Program-made: the position numbers and the translations under genes
Part shown: piece after piece, positions 43,561-56,485 of the stretch
Position numbering within the stretch: position 1 is the stretch's first letter
Layout of the letters: every line of letters starts with the position of its first letter
The notes under the pieces: generated by a model
What the model saw: only the letters and a program-made list of their open reading frames with translations
The model's database searches: none
Told to the model about the DNA's origin: nothing
DNA from: Patiria miniata
Taxonomy: Eukaryota; Echinodermata; Asteroidea; Valvatida; Asterinidae
DNA length: 64,000 nt
Assembly (NCBI RefSeq): GCF_015706575.1
Contig: NW_024037059.1
Coordinates: 12,561,730 to 12,625,729, forward strand
Direction of reading: 5' to 3'

Positions 43561-46500
43561 GGATCGGTTAAGACACAGTGTTTGAGAAACCCGACTCAAA
43601 ACTGAGTCTTCCTTCTGATAATATCGTAGTGATATCCAAATCATAAGGGAAGTGAATACTCTGCCCCCTGTTGAGGGGTGAAAATGGTTCATAAAGCTGT
43701 TTTTATAAACTTCAAATAACATTCTTCACGCAACATTCTTTTGTTATTATAACATTTGTATGCAAGCAGATGAGGTCAGGCCTATAGTGGTTATTTGCGT
43801 CCTAAAAAGTACTTGGAGTGGGATCCCAACTTTCCCTTCGCCGATAAGGAAACTCCGGCCACGTAAAAACAATCAATAGACGAATTCAATGAAAGTCATT
43901 AGATTGAGGTTTTGACGAACCCCACAAATTATATCTTTCGAACAGACGTTATAATTGTTAATGCGTAATATAATGTTCCTGCAAATCACGCCGCATATAA
44001 TGTTACCCGGCACATGTCAGAAGAGTACGAATTAGGTGAGATACATCGCACCTGCAGCATCATTGTAATATTCTCCATGTCGAGTACATGCGCTTGACTT
44101 TTTTGATATACAACAGCGGCAGCGATTTAGGCGGTAGATTAAAGTGACCATCCGCGAAAGATGGATATTGTGTGACATCTTTCCCTTTTTTCTTCACTTT
44201 GGAAAGACATCTTTCCCTGATACTCGTATGGTATCAGGGAAAGACGTCTTCCCGAGATACGAGTATCAAGAAAAGATGGCTTAAATATCTCGGTATTCCA
44301 TCTTTGGGAGATAACGGAATCGCGGAAACTCGGATGGTCACTCTCAGCTTCCGTAGACAGTGTTTCCCGCGAAATTAAAATACGCGGCAGGCTCTGGCCC
44401 CATTGAACCTCGCGTAGTGTCGCTCGAACCTCGGTGTTGGCGAACTGGGATTGGGACTGCCTAAACGTTGTGCACTTCAATCCCCGTGGTTTCCCTTTGG
44501 TTTTCAACGCACGTGGTCAGACATTTAAGACAAAGTCCAGGGTTGGACCTTAACTGTTCAGTTTGCTAGCCAGCCAGGCTACTGAAACAGACTCTTAACT
44601 AGCCCGCGGGCATGTTCACTAGCCTGCATGGTTTTTTCTTTCATTGTCTCATTTTTTATAAACAACAATGTGGCAATGTGCATACATGTAAGACGTGCAT
44701 AGGGCCTGAAAGTTGACCCCTGGTGGCCAGGCCCGGATTACCCAATAGGCACAGTAGGCACTGTGCCTAGGGCCTACGAACAATTTGGGGGCCTACGAAA
44801 ACTTGGACCATAACTGACGCTGTATACAGCATGTATGCATTTGCTCTACATACAAAATGTACGTGTAAAGTCTGTCGTTCTGAAGCACGATGCCAACCAT
44901 GGGCGTCGATCGTTGGGGAACGGGGGGACTGATGTCGTTCTCCAACGTTTTTTCGTCCCTGAATAAAAATACGTAGCCAACATTTGATTTTATAGCTCAG
45001 AACAGCTGATTTAATGACTCCAATCTCGAATCTGTTTAAATGATGATCTTGTGCTAAAACTTTGGCAGTCGTCAAAATTGCCTCAGATCGCACCACAGGG
45101 CGCCTAGAATCCAATATTTTCTAGGGGCCCTTAAGCGGGCCCCGAACCCCGAACCCCGCGCCGTTTAGGCTTCGCTCAATTAGTACTGATCAAGATACAC
45201 ATGTATGTACCACCCCCACTTTGAGAAGCGAATGACGCCCTCGAAAATTGGTGCCAACGGGCTGTTAGAGCTAGGACCTATACCAGTTTGGCCTGGCTTG
45301 ATTTGTATAGCCCCCCAACAAAAGTGTGTTCTGGATCCGTCCTTGTATCCCCACTCCTAATAGGCCTAATCTATAGCCACAGATTTTTATTATGTGTTTT
45401 TTAGACAGGGACATTTTCCGGTTCTTATGGCATGATTTTCCTAGTGTATCCACCTTCAGGCGTTGATTACTCATAACATGGTTTTCGGGGACATTCCTCA
45501 TTTTGCCACATTACGTCAAAAATGTGCCCCCTCGAGATGAAAATAAAACAGCCCTCAAACGCACATGAAAGCATTATGATCGCGTTTAAAAATGATCTCC
45601 TCTCTAATAATGCAAAAGTGCCCCTCAAAAACACAAATGCCCCTCGCGCTATAACAAGACTGTGAACCTTCTCGAGATGGAAAACTATCCCTCGAAAACG
45701 CGAATGACCCCTCTCGCAATACAACAATTTGTGCCCCTCTCAAAATGGAAAACTGGCCTCGTTGGCTCCGTGCACCGTCATCAGGGGCGTAATTCCCGGG
45801 GTGGGGTGGGGGTGGGGTGCGGGTATATATACCCCCATACTTTTTGACCGCGGGGATGGGCTGAAGGTCCACGTATGATGTGAGTATAAAATCTGACGGG
45901 GGATCTTCCTCCAAAGATAAAGTATAAACAAAAGAGGGACAATAGAGAGTCTGCGATTGAAGGTGTTTACATATTTGATCCTGTTATCCTTTAGGACTGA
46001 GGATTTGTGACAATGGGGGACAATGAAGGTAACAATAACCTGAGCCATGTCCTCGGGAAGTTTTTGTTTACAAACTTTATAGAACAAACTATAGAAACAA
46101 AAAGAGAACAATAAGAGTTTCTCAAAAGTATAGGATAATATGAGTGCGTGTTGTTTACACATTCAAATTGTGGACGTTGAACAAGTACAGGACAATATAG
46201 GGTCCACGATTGACTGAATGTCCACGAATAACGATCGTGTAAAAATATGGGAGGTCTTCCTAAAACTTCAGGTAGGCCTACAAACAAAAGAGGGTAAACG
46301 GGGGTCCACGATTGAAGGTGTTTACACACTTGTGTGTGTGTGGGGGGGGGGGGAGTTGAAAGTATGGTTGGAGCACTAATCCACCGTCGGCCGTCAGCCA
46401 ATTGATTATTTAATAAAGTGGGGGCGGGGTGTCTTGGCCTCATTATGTTGATTTCAGTAATTGGCACTCTTTCCCCTTGTTTCCTTCATTTCCATCTTTA

Positions 46501-46740
46501 TATACCTTGTGTCTATAAGCAGCTGAGTTTTTTTTACCCGTGTCGATACGCGATTGCCGAGTTAGCAAAAAAAAGGTTTATCATGCACAAAAAAACGTTA
46601 ACAGGTACTAGGTAGCCAATAATCTGGCAGCAACTCGTTGTCACGTTCTACTTTGTTACTATTCGGATAAAATTGCTGAACCGAACACGAACCGAACCCG
46701 AGGGATCACTTTCAGTAGCATTGACAAACCACCCTTTCTT
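43561..46740. repeat. Low-copy repeat unit A (about 3.2 kb)
   Basis: Tandem with unit B at a period of about 3.1-3.2 kb. Landmarks: GTAGTGATATCCAAATCA, AACAGACGTTATAATTG, CACCTGCAGCATCATTGTAA, CTTCCGTAGACAGTGTTTCC, GGCACAGTAGGCACTGTGCC, GGGGCCCTTAAGCGGGCCCC, then a GTCCACGATTGAAGGTGTTT-type tail with a G run near 46342. It lacks about 110 bp (after GGTGTTGGCGA) that B, C and the diverged copy E retain. No coding signal. Confidence 0.8.
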
Positions 46741-49700
46741 TTGATATCATCGAGTAGTGATATCCAAATCAAAGTAAAGTATTAAAATACACTGTTCCCC
46801 TTTGAGGAGTGAAAACAGTTCATGAAGCTGTTTTATAAACTTGAAACAATGTTCTACACATAGGCCTTATAACTGTTTTGTTATTATACAATTTATACGT
46901 ACGCGGAGGGGGTAAGGGCCTTGTTATTTTTGCGTCCACCAACAAAGAACTACTGGGAGTTAAGAGTCACAACTTTACCTTGGCAAGGAAACTCCGAACA
47001 ATCAATAGACAAATTGAATGAAGTCATTAGATTGAGGTTTTAACGAGCCCCACAAATTATACCTTTCGAACAGACGTTATAATTGTAAAAGGGTAATATG
47101 ATGTTCTTGCAGATCACGCCGCATATATTGTTACACGACACACGTCAGAAGAATACGAATTAAGTGAGATAATATATCGCACCTGCAGCATCATTGTAAT
47201 ATTCTTCATGTCGAGTACATGCGCTTGACTTTTTTGATATACAAGAGCGGCAGCGATTAAGTCATTAGACTACGGAAGCTTAATGTGACCACCCGCTAAA
47301 GATGGATATTGTATGACATCTTTCCCATTTGGAAAGACATCTTTCCCTGAAACTCGTATGGTATCAGGGAAAGACGTCTCCCCGAGATACGAGTATCAGG
47401 AAAAGATGGCTTAAATATCCCGGTATTCCATCTTTGGGAGATAACGGAATCGCGGAAACTCGGATGGTCACTCTCAGCTTCCGTAGACAGGGTTTCCCGC
47501 GAAATTAAAATACACGGCAGGCTCTGGCCCCATTGAACCTCACGTAGTGTCGCTCGAACCTCGGTGTTGGCGAGCATCCATTATTTCAATACGATTTGGT
47601 GTGCCAAGAAATTTAAGGTCAGAATTCATGGGCCGAAATTCGAAAAGGAGGTTTCCAGAAATGTAGCAACAGATCGGGGATGGGACTGCCTAAACGTTGT
47701 GCACTTCAATCCTCGTGGTTTCCCTTTGGTTTTCAACGCACGTGGTCAGACATTTTTAGACAAAGTCCATGGGTTGGACCTTAACTGCTTAGTGTGCTAG
47801 TCAGCCGGGGTACTGAAACAGACTCTTAACTAGCCCGCGGGCATGTTTACTAGCCTGCATGTTTTTTCTTTTATTGTTTCATTTTTTTATAAACAACAAT
47901 GTGGCAATGTGCATGCATGTAAAACGTGCATAGGGCCTGAAGGTTGACCAGGCCCGGATTACCCAATAGGCACAGTAGGCACTGTGCCTAGGGCCTACGA
48001 ACAATTTGGGCCATATAACTTGGACCATAACTGACACTGTCTACAGCATGTATGCATTGGCCCTACGTATAAAATGTACGTGTAAAGTCTGTCGTTCTGA
48101 AGCACGATGCCAACCATGGGCGTCGATCGTTGGGGAACGGGGGGACTGATGTCGTTCTCCAACGTTTTTCGTCCCTGAATAAAAATACGTAGCCAACATT
48201 TGGACTGGGTCCTAGAAAGTGCTCCTAAAAGAGGTTTATCATGCACAAAAAAGGTTAACAGGTTGCACCTCAGATTGCACCACAGGGTAGTCTGAGTATC
48301 ACCGTTATCCACGGATCCATCTCCTGTCTAACCACAGGGCGCCTAGAATCCTATATTTTATAGGGGCCCTTAAGCGGGCCCCGAACCCCGCGCCGTTTAG
48401 GCTTCGCACAATTACTGATCAAGATACACATGTATGTACCACCCCCACTTTGAGAAGCGAATGACGCCCTAGAGAATTGGTGACAACAGGCTGTTAGAGC
48501 TAGGACCTATACCAGTTTGGCCTGGCTTGATTTGTACAGCCCCCCCCCCCAACAACAAAAGTGTGTTCTGGATCCGTCCTTGTACCCCCACTCCCAATAG
48601 GCCTAATCTATAGTCACAGTTTTTTATTATGTGTTTTTTAGACAGGGACATTTATTGGTTCTTATTACATGATTTTTGTAGTGTATCCAACTTCAGGCGT
48701 TCATTGCTCATAACATGGTGTTTGGGGACATTCCTCATTTTGCCACAATGGGCCCCCTCGAGATGAAAATAAAACAGCCCTCAAACGCAAATGAAAGCAT
48801 TATGATCGCGTTTAAAAATGATCTCCTCTCTTACAATGCAAAAGTGTCCCTCAAAAACACAAGTACCCCTCGCGCTATAACAAGACTGTGAACCTTCTCG
48901 AGGTGGAAAACTATCCCTCGAAAACGCGAATGACCCCTCTCGCAATACAACAATTTGTGCCCCTCTCAAAATGGAAAACTGGCCTCGTTGGCTCCGTGCA
49001 TCGTCATCAGGGGCGTAATTCCCGGGGTGGGGTGGGGTGGGGTGCGGGTATATATACCCCCATACTTTTTGACCGCAGAGATGGGCTGAAGGTCCACGTA
49101 TGATGTGAGTGTATAAATCTGATGGGGGATCTTCCTCCAAAGATAAAGTATAAACAAAAGAGGGACAATAGAGAGTCTGCGATTGAAGGTGTTTACATAT
49201 TTGATCATGTTATCCTTTACGACTGAGGATTTGTGACAATGGGGGACAATGGGGGTAACAATAACCTGAGCCATGTCCTCGGGAAGTTTTTGTTTACAAA
49301 CTTTATAGTACAAACTATAGAAACAAAAAAAGGAACAATAAGAGTTTCTCAAAAGTATAGGATAATATGAGTGCGTGTTGTTTACACATTCAAATTGTGG
49401 ACGTTGAACAAGTGCAGGACAATATAGGGTCCACGATTGACTGAATGTCCACGAATAACGATCGTGTAAAAATATGGGAGGTCTTCCTAAAAACCTCAGG
49501 TAGGCCTACAAACAAAAGAGGGAAAACGGGGGTCCACGATTGAAGGTGTTTACACACTTGTGTGTGTGTGTGTGTGTCGGGGGGGGGGGGGGGAGTTGAA
49601 AGTATGGTTGGAGCACTAATCCACCGTCGGCCGTCGGCCAATTGATAATTTGATAAAGTGGGGGCGGGGTGTCTTGACCTCATTATTTTGATGTCAGTAA

Positions 49701-50385
49701 TTGGCACTCTTTCCCCTTGTTTCCTTCATTTCCATCTTTATATACCTTGTGTCTAAGCAGCTGAGTTTTTTTTACCCGTGACGATACGCGATTGCCGAGT
49801 TAGCTGGTTCCCTGTCATTATACCGTTTAAGTTTCTAATCTTTATTTGGCGGGAACCAGTCTATATGTGCTAAGCATGATGTCTTGAAGGCGGCCAAACA
49901 TTTTGAGCTGACGTCGCGTCAAAGTCGGAAAAATACCTGGTTTGTCAATGCTTCCGGCGCTCTCAATCACCATCGATGTGAAAGAAGAAAATACGAAAGG
50001 GGCAATTTTCGGATAGTTCTTGACGTCAAAATGTTATTGAGATACGTTTTAGGTCAGACAAAGTGGGCAGCATGGACTAACGTGTTTTTCACGTACGCAA
50101 CTCCTTCCAGCAATACGATTTTTTTTTATTCGTGCTGTTAAGCAGCAGTAGTGTGGCGCAGCTGGCTTTATTCTGGCACTGGACTGGGTCCTAGAAAGTG
50201 CTCCTAAAAGAGGTTTATCATGCACAAAAAAGGTTAACAGGTACTAGGTAGCCAATAATCTCGCAGCAACACGTCGTCACGTTCTACTTTGTTACTTTTC
50301 AGATAAAATTGCCGAACCGAACACGAACCGAACCCGAGGGATCACTTTCAGTAGCATTGACAAACCCCCCTTTCTTTTGATGTCA
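46741..50385. repeat. Low-copy repeat unit B (about 3.6 kb)
   Basis: Same landmarks as unit A, roughly 90-95% alike by eye. It carries two differences: a patch of about 63 bp at 48201-48263 and an insert of about 400 bp at 49805-50205. The patch duplicates the 3' end of the insert plus its flank (50180-50242). The insert starts with a hairpin (CTGGTTCCC ... GGGAACCAG). Confidence 0.8.
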
Positions 50386-51335
50386 TCGCGTAGTGATATC
50401 CAAATCAAAGGAAAGTATTAAAATACACTGTTCCCTTTGAGGAGTGAAAACAGTTCATGAAGCTGTTTTATAAACTTGAAACAATATTCTACACATAAGC
50501 CTAATAATTGTTTTGTTATTATACAATATATACGTACGCGGAGGGGTTAAGGGCCTTGTTATTTTTGCGTCCACCAACAAAAAAACCACTGGGAGTTGAG
50601 AGTCACAACTTTCCCTTGGCAAGGAAACACCGAACAATCAATAGACAAATTGAATGAAGTCATTAGATTGAGGTTTTAACGAGCCCCACAGTATACCTTT
50701 CGAACAGACGTTATAATTGTTAATGGGTAATATGATGTTCTTGCAGATCACGCCGCATATAATGTTACACGACACACGTCAGAAGAATACGAATTAAGTA
50801 AGATATGTCGCACCTGCAGCACCATTGTAATATTCTCCATGTCGAGTACATGTGCTTGACTTTTTTGATATACAACAGTGGCAGCGATTTAGGGGGTAGA
50901 CTACGGAAGCTTTATGTGACCACGCGCTAAAGATGGATATTGTATGACATCTTTCCCACTTGGAAAGACATCTTTCCCTGAAACTCGTATGGTATCAGGA
51001 AAGACGTCTCCCCGATATTCGAGTATCAGGAAAAGATGGCTTAAATATCTCGGTATTCCACCTTTGGGAGATAACGGAATCGCGGAAACTCGGATGGTCA
51101 CTTTCAGCTTCCGTAGACAGTGTTTCCCGCGAAATTAAAATACGCGGCAGGCTCTGGCCCCATTGAACCTCACGTAGTGTCGCTCGAACCTCGGTGTTGG
51201 CGAACCTCCATTATTTCAAAACGATTTGGTGTGCCAAGAAATTTAAGGTCAGAATTCATGGGCCGAAATTCGAAAAGGTGGTTTCCAGAAATGTGGCAAC
51301 AGATATATCAGGGATGGGACTGCCTAAACGTTGTC
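50386..51335. repeat. Low-copy repeat unit C (5' part only)
   Basis: It follows units A and B from the GTAGTGATATCCAAATC landmark through CTTCCGTAGACAGTGTTTCC and the 110-bp segment missing in A. It stops at GCCTAAACGTTGT and continues into block X copy 2 instead of the rest of the unit. Confidence 0.75.
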
Positions 51336-51780
51336 AGAGAGATTGTATGAAGAGAGAGAAAACACCTGTTGTATTTTGACTTGTGATATAATTTATGAAA
51401 CGTGGATAAGTGAATTGAATGCAATTTGATGAAGAAGGCCTTTCCACGCTGCACAATTTATATATTTCAAACACATGGTGAATCAATTGTCATTCGGGGG
51501 GGGGGGGGGGATTTGTTTTCGACTGATTCAAAAACACACTTTTGGGGATTATGTTTTGCAGTTTGTTGTTTGTTTTGGTCATTTTTTTTTAAGGAGGGGT
51601 GCGTGTACAAACACTGCCTTGTGGGGTACCGGAACAATGGGAGGTACCCCACAAGGAATGCCCACCGACTTGCGGGGTACCGTTTTGGTACCCCACAAGT
51701 TTTTGCACGAAATAGATATATGGATTTTACTCAAAAACTAGGAATTTCCAAGGTGGGTTGATTTGTCGCAAATGGAAGAG
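51336..51780. repeat. Low-copy repeat block X, copy 2
   Basis: Matches 41510-42260 with a G15 run at 51496-51510. It includes a 60-bp stretch with GGGGTACCGGAACAATG and GGGGTACCGTTTTGGTACCC, small inverted GGTACC motifs not seen in copy 1. Confidence 0.6.
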
Positions 51781-53480
51781 TTTTAGAAAAGGGATATTAA
51801 GTCCGAATTTCAGCCAAGGAAATTAACTCTGGTTAAAATAACAGCATTTTGACATTAGTGTGCGACGTTGCAAAATTTTAGTACACGAGAACAAAGAAGT
51901 ACCGCACTTCTATGCCTATGTAAGCGTGTGTGTGTGGGGGGGGGGGGGAATTTGGGAGTAGGGAGGTGCTTTGTGGGTTAAAATCGAAGTGAATAGCACA
52001 AATAAAAGCTTAATATGGAGTAGAATTTTAAGCATGTCGAACAGCAAGTTGCCCGTGATCTATCGGTTGACGCACCTCGAACTGACTGACTTATCTTAAA
52101 CCGATACTCTGCTGTAATTAGTTACAGCCTACAGAACTGTGGTAGAGGGGTACCCCCCCCCCTTGTCCCTGTATACCGCATACACATTGTACACTATTGT
52201 TACCTAACGCAATCCCCAGACATTTCAAAATAATTCCTGAGATTCCAGCAACGCAATGACAACACAAAAGAGGGGGAGAAGGTTGAGTTCCGTCTGCCGA
52301 GTCTCTCTGCCACAGTCTTGCTGCATGCGGCCCGCCCATGCGTTTCATTTGTAATAATGCCGTATGTGCTTTCTGGCTACCGTAACAGTATATAACTTTT
52401 ATTGTATTTTTCTAATCTTCACTTTTTAAGGAATTAAACGCAAACTTTGCAAGTGCATTCTGTAGCTAATCAAGTCTGAATGCACGTTGCACCCTGAATG
52501 CACGTTGCACCCTGAGATCGAAATGGTCAGGCATTATCATCAATGTCAACATCTGATATATTATTTTGCGTTTTTAGAACATTTATATGCATGGGGAGGA
52601 TAATGCCGGTTGCGTCCCGGATGAGAAAGTAAAATAAAATTAGAAATTTGAGTGGCCATAATGTCATCCCCATCCTAAGGGATTGCTCCCCATGTAGATT
52701 GAGGCTTTTTAACAAGTTATCCTTTTTCAAAGAAATGGTAAATTCATCATTATAATGGTGTATAAGGTAACATAGGCCCTAATATTCTACAAAACAAAAA
52801 TGTCGGCGGGTAAGGTGGGGTGGGGGATCCCCTTGCCGCCTCCCAACAGATATACGCAAATGATTGCAGGATTAAAAGACATTTGACGCGCTATCCAGTA
52901 CATGTGTTGTAATCAAGTTCCATTGTCCCGAGTCCGAGTCCAAGTCTGACCTGTCCCAGTTTACGTCCGCTGCTCTATCTAGGCAGTTCAACAGAAATAT
53001 TCCCTACACACACTGGTCGCAAGACAAAATGTACATCACTTCGCAGATCCTCTCGTCCTCCAACTTAATTCGCCCCCACAATAAAAAGGATGAGGAAGGC
53101 CCTGCTGGTTCTTATAGCAAATCTCATTTTCCCATCTTATTTGAATGAACTCTGATTCACGGCGCCAATATTCTTGGAATTGTTCAACCAAAAATTAATA
53201 TCAACTGAAAATTCCTTGAATTTTGCTTGCATAAACAGTGTACCGTTTTTTTCATGCTATTTCTCACTTTGAAAAAAAAAACCACGTCTGACTGTAAATA
53301 AAAAAAAAAAGACCTATGGTTGCGGCCCCTAAACCCCACTTCATCTGACTCAACATGTAACGTATTGCGTGTATATGATAACGCCTCTTCCCAGTCACAC
53401 AAAAACTCGTGAAATCTGTTTTACAAAATATGTTTTGCCCCCCTCTAGAAAAAGATCCTTGCGACGCCCAAGTCCAATGC
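51781..53480. other. Non-coding interval
   Basis: A TGAATGCACGTTGCACCC duplication of 18 bp lies at 52478-52513. Another piece of block X (ATATACGCAAATGATTGCAGG) is at 52850. No exon is seen. Confidence 0.35.
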
Positions 53481-54200
53481 CCCCCCCCCCGTCAAACAGT
53501 GGTCAAACAGTCAAGTTGTTTCTATAAACGTCAAACAATATTTTACACACCTTACTTTCAGGTAAATTGATCTAAGCACGCGGAGGGGATGCCCTGCTAT
53601 TTGCGTCCACTAACAAAAACCTACTGTGAGTGGGGGACGCAAGGCAAGGAAACGCCCACGTAAAGCGCCCACGTGAAGGAAAGTCGTTCAATTTAGTTTT
53701 TTGCACGAGCCCCACAAATAATAACGCCTTATAAACAGACGTTATAATTGTTATTGGGCAATGACATCCCTGCAGACACGCCACAGACAATGTTACACTG
53801 CGCACGTAAGAAGAGTAGGAATTAAAAAAGATTTATCGCACCTGCAGCATCATTGTAATATTCTCCATGTCGAGTCGGCCTACGTGCGCTTGACTTTTTA
53901 AATGGACAACAGCCACAGCGATTCAGTCTGTAGACTACGGTAGCATAAAGTTATCATCCGTGAAACATTTTATGACGTCTTTCCCAGATTCCTCAATATG
54001 GGGAGATGCCTTCCCTGATGCTCGTATAGTTAAAGACGTGTTCCCGAGATATCAGGAAAAGATGTCTTAAATGTCTCATCAGTATTTCATCTTTCCCAGA
54101 TAAAGGAATCGCGGAAGCTCGGATGGTCACTTTAAGCTTCCGTAGACAGAGTTTTGCGCGAAATTAAAAAGCGCGGGAAAACAGGCCTGGCAGGCCCTTG
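53481..54200. repeat. Low-copy repeat unit D (diverged)
   Basis: It retains the order AACAGACGTTATAATTGTTA, CACCTGCAGCATCATTGTAA, CTTCCGTAGACAGAGTTT and AGCGCGGGAAAA but is clearly more diverged than A-C. Confidence 0.7.
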
Positions 54201-54534
54201 CCGGTAATCGCTTGTCGTTCCCCCAACACGAACTGCTCTCTACACGATTTGCTACCACGTCTCATTCATACACCCTATTCATACTTCAAGGCATACATGA
54301 TCATTTGCATTCATCTCAAATGTAACCTGCCGAATTATTATTAAAACTTCACTTGGATTAAAGATCCAACTGGTACACTGAACGCAGTAAAAATATTACG
54401 TCTGGCCTGCTGTCATTAACAAGAAAAATGTAGGTATTTCCAACGATTAGTCAACTGACAGAGCATGCCATAGAATTTGTGCACGCGTTTTTGCCCTTTT
54501 CAAAGGAAGTAAAAGTGTAATCTCGGGGTCTACC

Positions 54535-54559
54535 CGATGTTCCCCAATATCTATGTTCC
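54535..54559. repeat. Left half of a 16-bp-unit/TTAGGG locus split by hAT copy B
   Basis: CGATGTTCCCCAATAT and the start of CTATGTTCC match the intact locus at 41066. The rest resumes after the hAT element at 56404. Confidence 0.75.
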
Positions 54560-56403
54560 CAGTGTTGGAGGTCTCGAGGCCGGCTTCGATTTTCATGGCC
54601 TCGGCCTCTTCCTTGGCCTCGGAGTGCAAGGCCTCGGCCTCGGAGCCTTCCGGCCTCGGCGAATCGGCCGAGGCCGGTTCGAGGCCGCCCATTTTGATGT
54701 GTTTTCTATTCTAATTAATTTTATTTTTTTACCGTATCAAACCCTCGAGATTCTACCGCAGTGGGTTCCGTGAAACGAACGCATATACAATATACGCACG
54801 AATGAACTGGAAAATGGTTGCATTGAACGTACTCACGTACGTAGCATCTTCGCCTAGCCTGCACTTCAGCTTTCCACGTGCGTGCAAGCGTTATAACTGT
54901 TACCGCGTGCCAGACTACATAAGTCTGACACCAATCCCATCTGCGTACAATAACATGTGGTAGTAGACCAGTCTGGTTGCAGTGTTGTACAAAATTTTCT
55001 CGTTTCGCCTCTGTACCCCGACCTTTAAAAATGATTTGCGGCAAGGTGCGGCAAGCTTAATCATTTCTTTTTATAGGCCACTGTTTCAGTAAAAGTCTGA
55101 ACTTTCTGGGTACGATCGAGTGTACTACTCCGTACCATTTTTTTCCTAAAGATATGATAAAAACAGTTACGATTTATCAAGTAGATTTTATTTTTACACG
55201 GTTATTTAAATGAAAGTTCCGGCTCACACGGTAATGTTTGTCGCAAATGGTCGATATGGAAAGCGCGATTTCAGAATTCGTTTTTCCATCCAAATGAATG
55301 CAAAGTTCTGAATGAATGTTTTAGTAATAGGAGTCAGTATTCCTCGTGGTACCAGGATACTTTTTTGTATTTTTAGAGCCATGTTGATACTTATTACATG
55401 TATAAGCACGGTTTGAAATTGACTAATTGTGCGTGGTTACAGATATACGGCCAAAACCTCTGGACTCCCTACCTCTTGCCATGATCTTAAAAATTCTTCG
55501 AAGCCATTGGATTCAAATCGGATGATCCGAGAATTTGGCATGGTCATTTTGATGAACTGACTGATATCATGCACGCATATTCCGTGTTGCCGTGTTGTTT
55601 GAAGCGGGATTGGCCATTGCCAACTTTGTCTGGTACCGCGGTATTAACAGTGAAAATGCGTGGACACTTATCCCGTTGTGTGGAGCGGGATTGGAACTAT
55701 GCTTTGCCCGTGCGTAACGGCGGGCCGTCTGGCATTGTCTGGTCGCATCGCGGTGTTTGCTCGGCGCGCGCCTGGACAGTGCGAAGGTCGGGGGGGGGGG
55801 GATCGTAACTTTTTGGTTATGAGTGGTAAAAACCTGATTCAAAAATCAAGTTGTTGTTTATTCAATGGGGATTCCTATGATATTAAGCATTTTGATAGGT
55901 TTTGAAAATAAGATTTATAAAACATGCTAAAAGTAAATAATGTAAATCTTACAGAATAGAAACTCAAAATTTGGCCATTTAAATGGTTGTATCTCCAAAG
56001 GGCAGACACCTATGAGCCTGATTCAAACGCCATTGATTTTGTTGTGTAATTTGCTTTTCAGTGATACAAAACTTGAGATTTCTTTCTTTGAAAAATACAA
56101 TTCGCCGGACTCCCTACAAGAGGAAACCCATTGCAAGCTGTAAATTTGTAAGCCAGGCACTCCGAAAACTCAGTGAATTCAACTAAAAAAATGTTAAAAC
56201 TCCAACATAATCTTAGCCTTGTTTTAGTGATTTATATTTTATTACGTGTTTTGATAGCTGGCCTCGGCCTCGGCCTTGGCCTCGGAGGTGGTGGCCTCGG
56301 CCTTGGCCATGGCCTCGCGGTTGGGGCCTCGGCCTTGGCCTCGGAGGTTGTGGCCTCGGCCTTGGCCTCGGCCTCGGAGGTTGTGGCCTCGACTATAACA
56401 CTG
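54560..56403. mobile_element. hAT-type DNA transposon, copy B (1844 bp)
   Basis: Same ends (CAGTGTTGGAGGTCTCGAGG, complement of CAGTGTTATAGTCGAGGCC) and interior as copy A at 13043. The flanks TATGTTCC (54552-54559) and TATGTTTC (56404-56411) form an 8-bp target duplication with one mismatch. Subterminal GGCCTCGG arrays lie at 54575-54690 and 56262-56395, with different unit numbers from copy A. The exon-like segment near 55440-55560 has indels. It is inserted inside a telomere-core foldback locus. Confidence 0.87.
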
Positions 56404-56485
56404 TATGTTTCCCAAAATCCTTAGGGTTAGGATAGGGTTAGGGTTAGATGTTTAAGGTTAGGGTTAGGGTTGGGGAACATAGGTA
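56404..56485. repeat. TTAGGG core and right arm of the split locus
   Basis: CCTTAGGGTTAGGATAGGGT and further TTAGGG units run to about 56466, then one opposed arm unit (GGGGAACATAGGTATG). Confidence 0.78.

Noticed and set aside
46000-50000. Domainless minus-strand frames of 100-160 codons repeated in units A and B
   Set aside because: Frames differ between the copies by indels and show no conservation of coding potential.
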